Below the pieces are notes generated by a model. It was given only the letters and a program-made list of their open reading frames with translations, did not search any database and was not told the DNA's origin. From Paracoccus ravus (GTDB lineage: Bacteria; Pseudomonadota; Alphaproteobacteria; Rhodobacterales; Rhodobacteraceae), in the NCBI RefSeq assembly GCF_004522175.1, contig NZ_SDEB01000008.1, positions 52,917 to 116,916 on the forward strand: a stretch of DNA of 64,000 nucleotides, given 5' to 3'. Below, piece by piece: positions 56,714 to 64,000 of the stretch (position 1 is its first letter; the number at the start of each line of letters is the position of its first letter). The translations under genes were made by a program, and so were the position numbers.

Positions 56714-57651
56714 TTGCGCCGCAGCCTCGGGTCGATGGCCGCATAGCCCAGATCCACAAGGAATGTGACAAGGATCACCGCCGCGACCAGCACCAGCACC
56801 GCGCTTTGCACCACGATCAGGTCGCGCTGGTTGATCGCCTGAAAGATCATCCGGCCCAGTCCCGGCAAGTAGAAGACATTTTCGATGATGATGGCCCCTG
56901 CGAGCAGGAACGAGAACTGCATCCCCATGATGGTCAGGACCGGGATCAGCGCATTGCGCAGCGCATGGCGGCGCAGCGCCTGTCCCTGCGTCAGCCCTTT
57001 GGCGCGGGCGGTGCGGATGTAATCCTGCCCCAATGCCTCGACGAGCGCCGAGCGCAGGACGCGGGCAAGGATCGCGGCCTGCGGCAGAGCCAGCGCGACC
57101 GCCGGTAGGAGCAGGGATTTAAGCGCCGAGATCGGCTGGCCCCAGCCGGGAAAGCCTCCGGCGGGCAGCAGGCGCAGATGGACGGCGAAAAGCAGCACCA
57201 ACAGCATGGCGAACCAGAAATTCGGCAGCGAGACCCCGATCTGCGACGCCCCCATCAGCATGGTGTCCGAAGCCCGGCCCCGCCTTGCGGCGGCGATCAT
57301 ACCGACGGGAAAGGCGACCAGAACGGCCAGGGCCAGAGCCAGCAGGGCGAGCGGCAGCGAGACCTGAAGCCGCTCGAGGATCATCCCGGCAATCGGCGTC
57401 TTGTAGGTGAAGCTGTGGCCCAGATCGCCGTGCAGGATGCCGGCCAGCCAGCTGGCATAGCGCAGCGGCCAGGGCTGGTTCAGGCCAAGTTGCTCGCGCA
57501 GGGCGGCAAGGGTCTCGGGCTGGGCGCCGGTTCCCAGCATGTAGCTGGCCGGGTCGCCGGGCACCAGTTCGACCACGCCGAAAATGACCGCCGTGGCCAC
57601 AGCAAGGCTGAGGCCAAGAGCAATCAGGCGGCGCAGAAGATAATGTCCCAT
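56710..57651 (-). CDS. Peptide-type ABC permease, DppB family
   Basis: The 313-aa permease starts MGHYLLRRLIALGLS, as typical DppB proteins do. A periplasmic loop contains VELVPGDPASYMLG, and the ATPase-contact loop reads YIRTARAKGLTQGQALRRHALRNALIPVLT. The ATG at 57651 is preferred over an in-frame ATG at 57720, which would add a non-family N terminus. It starts 65 nt after the MFS gene, suggesting co-transcription. Confidence 0.92.
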   Translation of the reverse strand: MGHYLLRRLIALGLSLAVATAVIFGVVELVPGDPASYMLGTGAQPETLAALREQLGLNQPWPLRYASWLAGILHGDLGHSFTYKTPIAGMILERLQVSLPLALLALALAVLVAFPVGMIAAARRGRASDTMLMGASQIGVSLPNFWFAMLLVLLFAVHLRLLPAGGFPGWGQPISALKSLLLPAVALALPQAAILARVLRSALVEALGQDYIRTARAKGLTQGQALRRHALRNALIPVLTIMGMQFSFLLAGAIIIENVFYLPGLGRMIFQAINQRDLIVVQSAVLVLVAAVILVTFLVDLGYAAIDPRLRRK

Positions 57652-57716
57652 GGCTGCCAAGCTAAACTCCGGCCCGGATTCGGTAAAGCCATGGAGCGCA
57701 AAGGCTTGCGCGAAAG

Positions 57717-59351
57717 TCACGGAAGTTCGAGCTTGCCGATCAAAGGCAGGTCGTCGCTTGCATCGACGGAATGTCTTTCGATCATCCGGTGAACCAGCGG
57801 AGGCCTGTCGCCGCGATGCAGCCTGTGCAGCGCCTCATAGCTTTCGAAATCGGCCTTGGTCCGGCGCAGGTTGTGGCGGACATATTCGTCCCAGGTCGCG
57901 ATATGATAGCTTTCGGACCATTGCTCGGGATGTTCCAGATCGCGCAGCAAGGCCCAGTTCCGGGCCCCGTCGCGGCGGCGGATGTCGCGCCGCTGCGCCA
58001 TGACGCGCAGGAATTCCGGGACGTCCTTTTGGTCGATCAGATAGTCGATGATGATATTGATCGGTCCGGACCGCCCGCGCAGATCGATTTTCAACTGCGG
58101 CTCGCGGAATCTGTTCACCGGATCAAGGTCCAAAGTGCCGAATTCCGGCGCGCGGAACCAATGCCCGATCAGCGCGCCCGCGATCAGGGGCAGGGCGGCC
58201 AGCGCCAGCGCCCTGTCGATCCCATGTCCCGAAGCAATGCTGCCCCAGACCCAGCTGCCCGCCGCCATACCGCCAAAGGTGGCGGTCTGATAGAGTGCGA
58301 GCGCGCGCGCCACGACCCAGCGCGGGGTCGAGAGCTGGACGGTGACATTGAACAGCGAAAGCGCAAGCACCCAGCTTGCGCCTGCGGGCAGCATGGCCAG
58401 CGCATGCAACCAGACCCGATCGGTAAAGGCCAGGACGAGCGCCGCGAGGGCAAATCCCAGAAACGCGAGACGGACGATGTTTTCATTGTTCAGCCGTTCG
58501 CGGAGGCGCGGATTGAGCAGCGCACCCATGATCGCCCCCAGCCCGTAGCACCCCAGCAGCAGCCCGAAGAGCATCGAGCCGCCTTCGGGATGCGATTTCG
58601 CGACCAGAGGCAGAAGCGCCAGGATCGCCACCGCCGAAAAACCGAACAGCGCGCCCCGCGCCAGCACCCGCATCAGGTTCGGGGACAAGGCGACATAGCG
58701 CAGTCCCGCGCCCACGGCCGAGACAAAGGGCTCACGCGTGGTCAGTCGTTCGGGCGTGCGGGGATGCCAGCGCAAGAGCGCGCCCAGCAGCGGGATGTAG
58801 CTGCAGGCATTGACCGCGAAGGCCGCCGCCGCGCCAAAGGCCGCGGTGATGATCCCGCCCGCCGCCGGGCCGACGCTGCGCATCAGGTTGAACCCGACCG
58901 AGTTCAGCGTCACCGCAGCGGGCAGGTCCTCGCGCGGGACCAGATCACCCATGCTGGCCTGCCAAGGAGGGTTGTAGATCGCCTGCCCGACGCCGATCAG
59001 GAAGGTCAGCGACAGCAGCAGCAGCGGTGTCATCCAGCCCTGCCAGGTCAGGACCGCCAGCAAAAGCGACACGCTGGCCATGAAGACCTGCGCGCCCAAA
59101 AGCAATGTCCGGCGGTCGAAATTGTCGGCAAGTGCCCCGGAGGCGAGGGCGAAAAGCATGATCGGCAGCGTATTCGAGGCCTGAACCAATGCGATCAGGG
59201 TGGGCGACTCGGTCAGTTGGGTCATCATCCATGCCGCGCCGACGGCCTGAACCAGACCGCCGAAATTCGAGATCAAAGTTGCGGACCAGAGCAGTCGGAA
59301 ATCCCCGTGCCGAAACGGGGCGAGGGCGTTCTTGCGCGGCTGTACGGGCAT
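57717..59351 (-). CDS. MFS transporter of the MFS_3 (EntS-like) type with C-terminal soluble domain
   Basis: The 544-aa protein has a 12-helix major-facilitator region: the first part contains FRLLWSATLISNFG, loop 2-3 reads GALADNFDRRTLLL, and a later part contains GAIMGALLNPRLRERL. A soluble C-terminal region of roughly 110-120 residues follows (RSGPINIIIDYLIDQ, then a WDEYVRHNLRRTKADFE stretch). Relatives are annotated as exporters of siderophores or drugs, but the C-terminal region has no known role. The ATG at 59351 has AGGTGAG upstream; the in-frame extension to 59537 is Arg/Pro-rich and unlikely. It heads the peptide-transporter operon. Confidence 0.85.
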   Translation of the reverse strand: MPVQPRKNALAPFRHGDFRLLWSATLISNFGGLVQAVGAAWMMTQLTESPTLIALVQASNTLPIMLFALASGALADNFDRRTLLLGAQVFMASVSLLLAVLTWQGWMTPLLLLSLTFLIGVGQAIYNPPWQASMGDLVPREDLPAAVTLNSVGFNLMRSVGPAAGGIITAAFGAAAAFAVNACSYIPLLGALLRWHPRTPERLTTREPFVSAVGAGLRYVALSPNLMRVLARGALFGFSAVAILALLPLVAKSHPEGGSMLFGLLLGCYGLGAIMGALLNPRLRERLNNENIVRLAFLGFALAALVLAFTDRVWLHALAMLPAGASWVLALSLFNVTVQLSTPRWVVARALALYQTATFGGMAAGSWVWGSIASGHGIDRALALAALPLIAGALIGHWFRAPEFGTLDLDPVNRFREPQLKIDLRGRSGPINIIIDYLIDQKDVPEFLRVMAQRRDIRRRDGARNWALLRDLEHPEQWSESYHIATWDEYVRHNLRRTKADFESYEALHRLHRGDRPPLVHRMIERHSVDASDDLPLIGKLELP

Positions 59352-59601
59352 GGTCTCACCTGTGCTTCGCGCCAAGCTTAAGCAGCGCCGAGGACGGCGA
59401 CAACCTCTGCGGCGTGCTGCCTGATTCCGCGGAGATGCGGGCATATTTGCCGGTCGGTTCCAAAATTGCCGAAGAATATGTCGCGAAAGGCCATCATGCG
59501 CGAAGAAACTCGCGCTGCCATTCAAGTCTGCGGGCAAGTTCGGGATTTCCTTTCGGCCCGTTGCGCTATCCTTCGGGCAAGTTCAGTGAAAGGCGCGCAG
59601 C

Positions 59602-60903
59602 ATGAAGGTCCTCGTTCTGGGAGCAGGCGTAATCGGCGTTACCTCGGCTTGGTATCTTGCCAAGGCGGGGCATGAGGTGACGGTGATCGACCGCCAGTCC
59701 GGCGCCGCGCTCGAGACCAGCTATGCCAATGCCGGCGAGATTTCGCCCGGCTATTCCTCGCCCTGGGCCGCGCCGGGCATCCCGCTCAAGGCAATGAAAT
59801 GGATGTTCCAGCGCCATGCGCCGCTGGTTCTGCAGCCGCGTCTCGACATGCACCGGCTGGGCTGGTTGGCGCAGATGTTGGGGAACTGTACCAGCGCCGC
59901 TTATGCCGTGAACAAGAGCCGGATGGTGCGCATCGCGGAATACAGCCGCGACTGCCTGGGCGAACTGCGTGCCGAAACCGGCATCCAGTACGACGAGCGC
60001 ACCCAAGGCACGCTTCAGGTGTTCCGCAAGCAAGAGCAGCTTGACGGTGCGGGCAAGGATATCGAGGTTCTGCGCGCCGATGGCGTCCCCTTCGAGGTGC
60101 TGGACCGTGCGGGCTGCATCGCGGCAGAGCCGGGGCTCGCGCGCTCGGCCGAGAGGATCGTCGGCGGCTTGCGGCTGCCGGGCGACGAAACCGGCGATTG
60201 CTTCAAGTTCACCAACAACCTTGCGAAAATGGCCGAGGCGCTGGGCGTCACCTTCCGTTGGGGCGTGACCGTCCAGGCGATCGAGGCCGAGGCCGGGCGG
60301 ATCAGCGCCGTGCAGACCGATCAGGGTCGCCTGAGTGCGGATCGCTATGTGCTGGCGATGGGGCCGCATTCGCCGCAGATGGTCCGTCATCTGGGCCTGA
60401 AATTGCCGATCTATCCGCTCAAGGGCTATTCGTTGACGATACCCGTCGAGGATGCCGACCGTGCCCCGGTCTCGACCGTCATGGATGAGACCTACAAGGT
60501 GGCGATTACCCGTCTGGGCGACCGGATCCGGGTCGGCGGCCTGGCCGAGATTGCGGGCTATGACCTTAGCCTGAACGATCGCCGAAGGGCCACGCTGACC
60601 AAGTCGGTGACCGATCTCTTCGGAGGGGCGGGCGATCCGGCGAAAGCCGAGTTCTGGACCGGGCTGCGGCCGATGACGCCTGACGGCACGCCCATCGTCG
60701 GCGCAACCCCGATTCCGAACCTGTTCCTGAACACCGGTCACGGCACGCTGGGCTGGACCATGTCGGCGGGCTCGGGGCGGCTGCTGGCCGACCTGATTTC
60801 GGGGCGCCGCCCCGAGATCGAATCCGAGGATCTGGGCTATGCGCGCTACATGCGCCGCGGCAAGACCAACGTGACCGGGGCGCTGCAACCCGCTCGCGCC
60901 TGA
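59602..60903 (+). CDS. dadA: D-amino-acid dehydrogenase small subunit DadA
   Basis: This FAD-dependent enzyme oxidises D-amino acids, chiefly D-alanine, to 2-oxo acids with electron transfer to the respiratory chain. The 433-aa protein begins with the dinucleotide motif [22 protein letters not shown] (Gly residues 7, 9 and 12). The [19 protein letters not shown] stretch and the C-terminal [14 protein letters not shown] and [12 protein letters not shown] motifs of the family follow. AAAGG lies about 9 nt before the ATG. No alanine racemase gene is adjacent in this window. Confidence 0.92.
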   Translation: MKVLVLGAGVIGVTSAWYLAKAGHEVTVIDRQSGAALETSYANAGEISPGYSSPWAAPGIPLKAMKWMFQRHAPLVLQPRLDMHRLGWLAQMLGNCTSAAYAVNKSRMVRIAEYSRDCLGELRAETGIQYDERTQGTLQVFRKQEQLDGAGKDIEVLRADGVPFEVLDRAGCIAAEPGLARSAERIVGGLRLPGDETGDCFKFTNNLAKMAEALGVTFRWGVTVQAIEAEAGRISAVQTDQGRLSADRYVLAMGPHSPQMVRHLGLKLPIYPLKGYSLTIPVEDADRAPVSTVMDETYKVAITRLGDRIRVGGLAEIAGYDLSLNDRRRATLTKSVTDLFGGAGDPAKAEFWTGLRPMTPDGTPIVGATPIPNLFLNTGHGTLGWTMSAGSGRLLADLISGRRPEIESEDLGYARYMRRGKTNVTGALQPARA

Positions 60904-60917
60904 AAGCTAATGGCGGA

Positions 60918-60939
60918 CCGGGGGCGCATCGGCCCCCGG
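60918..60939. terminator. Hairpin between convergent dadA and GlsB-like genes
   Basis: CCGGGGGC pairs with GCCCCCGG around 6 nt. T-tracts are poor, but the convergent position suggests use in both directions. Confidence 0.5.
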
Positions 60940-60947
60940 CTTATGCT

Positions 60948-61208
60948 TCATGCGCGCCTGATCAGGCGAAGGATGACAAGCAATATCACCGCGCCGATGG
61001 TCGCGTATATGATGGATCCGAGGATCGCGTTGCCCTCGCCCATGCCAAGGCCGACGGCCGGAAAAAGAAAGCTCGCGATCACCGCGCCGACGATGCCGAC
61101 GATGATATTGGTGATCAGATCCTGACCGTGGCCCTTGACGATCAGGCCCGCGAGCCATCCCGCGATGGCGCCGACGATGAGTGTGACGATAAGTGCCGTG
61201 AGTGTCAT
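60948..61208 (-). CDS. GlsB/YeaQ/YmgE-family small membrane protein
   Basis: The 86-aa protein has three hydrophobic, Gly-rich segments: ALIVTLIVGAIAGWLAGLIV, then NIIVGIVGAVIASFLFPAVG, then a C-terminal IGAVILLVILRLI. This is typical of the stress-induced YeaQ/YmgE/transglycosylase-associated family. AGGGA lies before the ATG on the minus strand. Its molecular role is unknown; in other bacteria members rise under osmotic or alkaline stress. Confidence 0.9.
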   Translation of the reverse strand: MTLTALIVTLIVGAIAGWLAGLIVKGHGQDLITNIIVGIVGAVIASFLFPAVGLGMGEGNAILGSIIYATIGAVILLVILRLIRRA

Positions 61209-61501
61209 GTTTGACGTCCCTGTCCAGCATTGAATCGGCGCGGCTTGTGCCGGGCCGGAGTCAGGCCATAACCCGCTGGCGGCAAACCGGTTCCCCGCCC
61301 CATGGGCGAAGTGGGTACAAGGCCACAGTCATATAGCGAAAACCGGGCCGCTTACTGGCTTGTACTTGACGCATGGACTAGGCAGGCGACTCATGTAGAT
61401 ATCGGACTCGAATCCGCTCTGCTCGGCGATTCCGGTTTGGCGATATCTTTTCTGCTGCCACCGGCCGTGCCTTGCGCGGCCGCGTAAAGAAGGGAAACCC
61501 G

Positions 61502-62239
61502 ATGCGTCTTATCCCCTTGATGCTTGCGATTGGCCTAGGTCTTGCCGCTTGCGCACCCACTCCCACCACGCCGGTTCAATCTTCGGTCGGCGACGGGGTC
61601 TATGGCGCGCGTGTCGATTCCGGCCCCAGCGGCGAGCCGATCGAGATTCACGCCGTCCGCAAGGCCTATCTGACCGATCGCAATGTCCGCCAGCGCGTCG
61701 CCTATGCCGGTTCTGAAGCGCCCGGCACGATCGTCGTGGACCCCTATGCGCGCTTTCTCTACCACGTCATCGCACCGGGAGAGGCGATGCGCTATGGCGT
61801 CGCGGTCGGCCAGGCGGGCAAGAATTTCTCGGGCGGGGCGACCATCGGGCGCAAGGAAGTCTGGCCGAGCTGGACGCCCACCGCGAATATGGTGCGTACG
61901 ATGCCCGATCTTTACGGGCCGCTGCGCAATGGGCTTGGCGGTGGTCCCGAAAACCCCTTGGGCTCGCGGGCCTTCTATCTGTATCAGGGCGGCCGCGATA
62001 CGCTTTACCGCATCCACGGCACGCTTGACCCATCCTCCATCGGCAAGGCGACCTCGGCCGGATGCATCCGCATGTTCAATCAGGACGTCATGGACCTGTT
62101 TGGCGAAATCCCGACCGGCACGCGCGTCAAGGTGCGCAGCCGCGCGGAAAGCCTCGCGCTTGAAGGGGAACTGATCCAGATGCCCGACGGCTATTTGCAG
62201 CCTGCCTCTGTGGCGACCACTGCTGCGACCGCCCCGTGA
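61502..62239 (+). CDS. L,D-transpeptidase lipoprotein (YkuD domain)
   Basis: The 245-aa protein has a lipoprotein signal with lipobox LAAC (lipidated Cys17). Its YkuD domain has the catalytic pair His172 (RIHGT) and Cys188 (SAGCIRM), as in L,D-transpeptidases that form 3-3 peptidoglycan cross-links or attach lipoproteins. The catalytic Arg is Arg190. AGAAGGGA precedes the ATG at 61502; an in-frame codon at 61472 would mask the signal peptide. A strong terminator follows. The 293-nt region upstream has no other gene. Confidence 0.93.
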   Translation: MRLIPLMLAIGLGLAACAPTPTTPVQSSVGDGVYGARVDSGPSGEPIEIHAVRKAYLTDRNVRQRVAYAGSEAPGTIVVDPYARFLYHVIAPGEAMRYGVAVGQAGKNFSGGATIGRKEVWPSWTPTANMVRTMPDLYGPLRNGLGGGPENPLGSRAFYLYQGGRDTLYRIHGTLDPSSIGKATSAGCIRMFNQDVMDLFGEIPTGTRVKVRSRAESLALEGELIQMPDGYLQPASVATTAATAP

Positions 62240-62262
62240 CTTAGGCGCAACCCGGCGTCAGG

Positions 62263-62297
62263 AATTCGCCCCGGCCCTTTGGTCGGGGCGAATTTTT
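62263..62297 (+). terminator. Terminator after the L,D-transpeptidase gene
   Basis: AATTCGCCCCG pairs perfectly with CGGGGCGAATT around 10 nt and is followed by a T-run. Confidence 0.85.
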
Positions 62298-62357
62298 CTG
62301 GAGCGTCCAGCTTCCTCATGGCAGATTCGCAGTAGCGCATTTGCAGAGGAATATCGA

Positions 62358-62807
62358 ATGTCCGACACGACCGAGACGATTGCCCCCGCTACTGCCGATC
62401 TGGCCGCCATGGTCGAACAAACCCATCCGGCGGCCCTGCGACTGCTTGACGACAAGGCGCTGGCCGCGATCTTGCGTGACCTGCGCAAGATGAAGGCCGC
62501 CGAGACCGAGCAGAAGATGCAGAAGGTGCTTGGCCAGGCGATCCGGCGCGCCGCTGCCGAAAAGCAAGAGCGGGCCGCCCCGGCGGAGGATGCGCCCGAA
62601 ACCGCGCCCGAGACGTCGGACAAGCCCGGAAAATCCGAGAGAATCGAAGCCAAGCGCCTGAAAGAGGCCGAAAAAGCCGAGAAAAAGCGCGTGAAGGACG
62701 CCGAGCGTTCTGAGCGCAAGGCCGCCAAACATGCCGAACGCGACCGGATCAAGGCCGAGAAACAGTCGCTCAAGGCCCAATCCAAGGCAAAGCAAAAGCC
62801 CGCCTGA
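62358..62807 (+). CDS. Charged Lys/Ala/Glu-rich protein of unknown function
   Basis: The 149-aa product has an N-terminal part of about 65 residues with helix-forming, moderately conserved-looking segments (HPAALRLLDDKALAAILRDL). A low-complexity tail of about 80 residues, dominated by Lys, Ala and Glu, follows and could form a long charged helix or coiled coil. There is no signal peptide or membrane segment. The tail resembles those of nucleic-acid- or ribosome-associated proteins, but this is only compositional. It stands alone between two cell-wall genes. Confidence 0.7.
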   Translation: MSDTTETIAPATADLAAMVEQTHPAALRLLDDKALAAILRDLRKMKAAETEQKMQKVLGQAIRRAAAEKQERAAPAEDAPETAPETSDKPGKSERIEAKRLKEAEKAEKKRVKDAERSERKAAKHAERDRIKAEKQSLKAQSKAKQKPA

Positions 62808-62874
62808 CCGCGTCGCGGTTTCAAGGCGGTTGTGTTCCTGATATCACTGCGTCTCCCTCCGTTCCGAGTAGCCC

Positions 62875-63822
62875 ATGCGTCGTCTGGTTCTTGCCCTTGC
62901 CGCCCTTTTCGTCGCCACTCAGGCCCCGGCCTATGAGGCGCTGGACGCCGTGAACGGGATGCGGGCACCGATCGTTTCAAAGGTGCCGGTTGCTTCCCCG
63001 ACGCCCGCCGATCCCAGCAAGCGGCGCTGCACCGATGATGGGGTGTTTTGCATCTCGGTCGCGAATTACGTCCCCGATGTTTGCAGCGCCATCGAGCGGG
63101 CGGCAGGTCACAATGGCTTGGACCCGCATTTCTTTGCCCGTCTCTTGTGGAAGGAAAGCCTGTTCGAGCCGAGCGCGGTCAGCCCGGTCGGGGCCATGGG
63201 AATCGCGCAGTTCATGCCGGGAACGGCCAAGATGGTCGGGCTGGACGATCCTTTCAACCCGGCAAAGGCCATCGTCGCCTCGGCCCGCTACCTGCGCAAC
63301 CTGACCGATGGTTTCGGCAATATCGGGCTGGCCGCCGTGGCCTATAACGGCGGCGAGAACAGGGCCGCGCGCTTCATCTCGGGCGGGGGCGGCCTGCCCT
63401 GGGAGACGCAGGACTACGTCCAGGCGATCACTGGCCTGACTGCCGCAAGCTGGCGCGACAGCCCGCCCAAGGAAACCGACCTGCGGCTGGACAAAAAGCG
63501 CGAGTTTCTGCCCGCCTGCATGGATCTGGCCGCGAGCCGCAAGCTGCGTGAATTCACGACACCCGAGCGGGTCTGGCCCTGGGGCGTGATCGTCGCGACC
63601 CATCCCAGCCAGGCGGGCGTGAACAGCCAGGTCTCGCGCCTGAACAAGACCCTGCGCCCGATCCTTGGCGGCAAGCGCGTCAGCTATGTGCGGCGCAAGA
63701 TCTCGGGTGGGCCGCGCCGGGTCTATACCGCGCAGATCGGCTATTCCTCACGCAATGAGGCCTTTGCCTTCTGCACGCGGCTGCGGAGTTTCGGCGGGCG
63801 CTGCATCGTCCTGAAGAACTGA
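62875..63822 (+). CDS. Lytic transglycosylase with C-terminal SPOR-like domain
   Basis: The 315-aa exported protein has a signal peptide ending near APA (residues 17-19). Its SLT-type lysozyme fold has catalytic Glu94 in LLWKESLFEPSAVSPVGAMG and the AYNGGENRA motif. The last 35 residues or so (VYTAQIGYSSRNEAFAFC...RCIVLKN) resemble a SPOR peptidoglycan-binding domain. It would cleave glycan strands in the periplasm, perhaps at division sites if the SPOR region is functional. The ATG at 62875 is the only start that gives the signal peptide. Confidence 0.88.
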   Translation: MRRLVLALAALFVATQAPAYEALDAVNGMRAPIVSKVPVASPTPADPSKRRCTDDGVFCISVANYVPDVCSAIERAAGHNGLDPHFFARLLWKESLFEPSAVSPVGAMGIAQFMPGTAKMVGLDDPFNPAKAIVASARYLRNLTDGFGNIGLAAVAYNGGENRAARFISGGGGLPWETQDYVQAITGLTAASWRDSPPKETDLRLDKKREFLPACMDLAASRKLREFTTPERVWPWGVIVATHPSQAGVNSQVSRLNKTLRPILGGKRVSYVRRKISGGPRRVYTAQIGYSSRNEAFAFCTRLRSFGGRCIVLKN

Positions 63823-63839
63823 GGCAGCGCCCCCCGCGC

Positions 63840-64000
63840 TTATTCGCTCCAGCGTACCTTGGTCAGGTCATTGGCCGGCATGGGAGCGTTTTCCCAAAGT
63901 CCCTCGATCCCGGCCTTGGCCACGCCGGTTTTGGCCAGTTGGAACAGGAAGCCATTGGCATAATCATCGGCAAGAATTTCCTGCGCCTTTTTCAGCAGGT
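63840..64000 (-). CDS. Peptide ABC transporter substrate-binding protein, C-terminal fragment
   Basis: The window ends inside this gene. The visible 53 codons encode a C terminus containing AQEILADDYANGFLFQLAK, a GLWENAPMPANDLTKV stretch and a final WSE, matching the end of DppA/OppA-like solute-binding proteins. It is on the same strand as the permease and ATPase cluster at 54327-57651 but separated from it by + strand genes, so it is not in that operon. Most of the gene lies beyond the right edge. Confidence 0.7.
   Translation of the reverse strand, partial: LLKKAQEILADDYANGFLFQLAKTGVAKAGIEGLWENAPMPANDLTKVRWSE

Overview
This window comes from the chromosome of a high-GC alphaproteobacterium of the Rhodobacteraceae type, most likely Paracoccus or a close relative. 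The evidence is the translation super-cluster with two tuf copies, a BztABCD/AapJQMP-type amino-acid importer, an L-malyl-CoA lyase of the Rhodobacter Mcl1 type, an ATP12-family chaperone, DadA, and a LuxR/LuxI pair directly after rplQ. The genus is inferred from these families; no database search was run. I see no phage, insertion sequence, CRISPR array or rRNA gene.

Region 1 (1-40352) is the translation and transcription core, almost entirely on the + strand: tuf copy 1 (cut at the left edge), tRNA-Trp, secE-nusG-rplK-rplA-rplJ-rplL-rpoB-rpoC, rpsL-rpsG-fusA-tuf copy 2, the S10/spc genes from rpsJ to rpmD, then rplO-secY-adk-rpsM-rpsK-rpoA-rplQ. Genes are tightly packed, often with 1-4 nt overlaps. 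Four sets of accessory genes interrupt the usual order. A dienelactone-hydrolase-like gene, a GFA-family gene and an ABC exporter lie between tuf and tRNA-Trp. A lipoprotein and a sulfotransferase-like gene lie between tRNA-Trp and secE. A putative rhamnosyltransferase lies between rpoC and rpsL. Two exported proteins lie between rpmD and rplO. At the last site there is a strong terminator after rpmD and a good sigma-70-like promoter before rplO, so the classical spc operon appears to be split into two transcription units. GC-rich hairpins without good T-tracts recur at junctions inside the long operons.

Region 2 (40625-41894) is a quorum-sensing module: a LuxR-type regulator in visibly lower-GC DNA, then an acyl-homoserine-lactone synthase whose Shine-Dalgarno sequence lies in one arm of a predicted stem.

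Region 3 (41956-46091) is a compact overlapping operon: rarA, crcB, rluC, a HAD phosphatase and an ATP12-family chaperone. Region 4 (46246-50856) is a four-gene polar amino-acid ABC importer with an intercistronic hairpin after the binding-protein gene, followed by a membrane-anchored, very acidic RTX-like protein.

Region 5 (51818-64000) mixes strands. It holds a D-amino-acid transaminase and a divergent malyl-CoA lyase, a minus-strand cluster (MFS transporter, two peptide-type permeases and a double ATPase) without a binding protein, dadA, a GlsB/YeaQ-type membrane protein, an L,D-transpeptidase lipoprotein, a Lys/Ala/Glu-rich protein of unknown function, a lytic transglycosylase, and at the right edge the C-terminal end of what looks like a peptide-binding protein. 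The proximity of D-amino-acid enzymes, peptide import and cell-wall enzymes suggests, but does not prove, a shared theme of peptidoglycan-derived peptide or D-amino-acid use.
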